From JAGMES01 sp023128035 (GTDB taxonomy: Bacteria > Bacillota > Halanaerobiia > DY22613): a stretch of 6,577 bases of DNA. Location of the stretch: contig DAOVRZ010000169.1 of NCBI GenBank assembly GCA_030627905.1, positions 1 to 6,577 of the forward strand, read 5' to 3'. The notes under the pieces are model-generated. The model searched no databases and was not told where the DNA came from. It saw nothing but the letters and a program-made list of their open reading frames with translations. Position numbers and translations under genes: made by a program. Below, piece after piece: positions 6,411 to 6,577 of this stretch (position 1 is its first letter; each line of letters starts with the position of its first letter).

Positions 6411-6577
6411 TAACTAAAAAGTAAAGCTTTTGACTGATTAGTTACTGCCGCCTTTATTGCAGTAAAAGCATCGATTTTATGTTTATTAGCAGTTCCGATA
6501 TAAGACATAATTGTTGCGAATGTATCAGCGCCAGATTTACTCCTAAAGCAACCAGATACTTTTTGCTTTACTTTTAC
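6410..6577 (-). CDS. IS66-family transposase, C-terminal 55 residues (partial)
   Basis: Reading leftward from 6577 the frame gives VKVKQKVSGCFRSKSGAD, FATIMSYIGTANK and FTAIKAAV, and stops at TAG (6412-6410). K-V-K-Q-K-x-S-G-C-F-R-S, then G-A-x-x-F-A-x-I-x-S-Y-I-x-T-x-x-K, is the characteristic end of the DDE_Tnp_IS66 catalytic domain in TnpC-type transposases. It normally directly follows the N-N-x-A-E-R-D segment that carries the catalytic Glu. That Glu should lie just beyond the right edge. The visible part is intact, with no internal stop. It is convergent with the rhs unit, with the shared terminator between them. Whether the whole transposase is functional cannot be judged. Confidence 0.8.
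   Translation of the reverse strand, partial: VKVKQKVSGCFRSKSGADTFATIMSYIGTANKHKIDAFTAIKAAVTNQSKALLFS

Larger units (their letters stand above)
6395..6577 (-). mobile_element. IS66-family insertion sequence, transposase-3' end only
   Basis: The right edge of the window contains the terminal part of an IS66-type element, recognised from its transposase C-terminus. The boundary is inferred. Reading inward from 6395 the sequence begins GTAACTATTCAGTTGC, and GTAA is the usual start of IS66-family terminal inverted repeats. It lies between the host terminator and the transposase stop. The other end of the element is outside the window, so the inverted repeat partner and target duplication cannot be confirmed here. 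Confidence 0.5.

Overview
The window is AT-rich, roughly one-third GC by eye. It has strong purine-rich Shine-Dalgarno usage and a single-protein Rhs/YD-repeat gene of the kind common in low-GC Bacillota, including Clostridia and Halanaerobia-type lineages. The core-end wording (FTGKEDDGVTGL..., then DPVKDGANWY) is typical of Rhs proteins from that part of the tree. No ribosomal or other phylogenetic marker is present, so this assignment is tentative.

Layout. Positions 2-5958 are the 3' three-quarters or more of one very large rhs gene, read on the + strand. It enters from the left edge already open and is broken twice. A single missing base near 603/604 shifts the frame, and the shifted frame stops at 641-643. 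An in-frame TAG at 1204-1206 then stops the restored frame. From ATG 1210 the gene stays open for 1582 codons. Repairing both lesions gives about 1985 continuous residues in this window. In order these are YD-repeat shell (to about base 1953), a long beta-rich insert without YD repeats (about 1954-4620), more YD repeats and the conserved Rhs core end (4621-5379), and a variable C-terminal domain of 192 residues (5380-5955) in the position of the toxin tip.

Sixteen bases after the rhs stop, with a strong Shine-Dalgarno, lies a gene of 101 codons (5975-6280). It encodes a small protein with one membrane segment and is the positional candidate for the cognate immunity protein. A bidirectional hairpin terminator (6355-6394) closes the unit. 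Directly against it lies the 3' end of an IS66-family transposase on the - strand (6410-6577, running off the right edge), with a plausible element terminus starting at 6395.

Together this looks like a polymorphic toxin-immunity locus: an Rhs shell that would enclose and deliver a C-terminal effector, plus a membrane-anchored partner. The delivery part is now mutated and the right flank carries an insertion sequence. The tip domain and the small downstream protein are the least familiar parts. The tip has a G-W-I-D-M-x-H motif and an S-A-Y-S-Y-E-D-L-P motif that I associate, from memory only, with uncharacterised DUF4056-like proteins.
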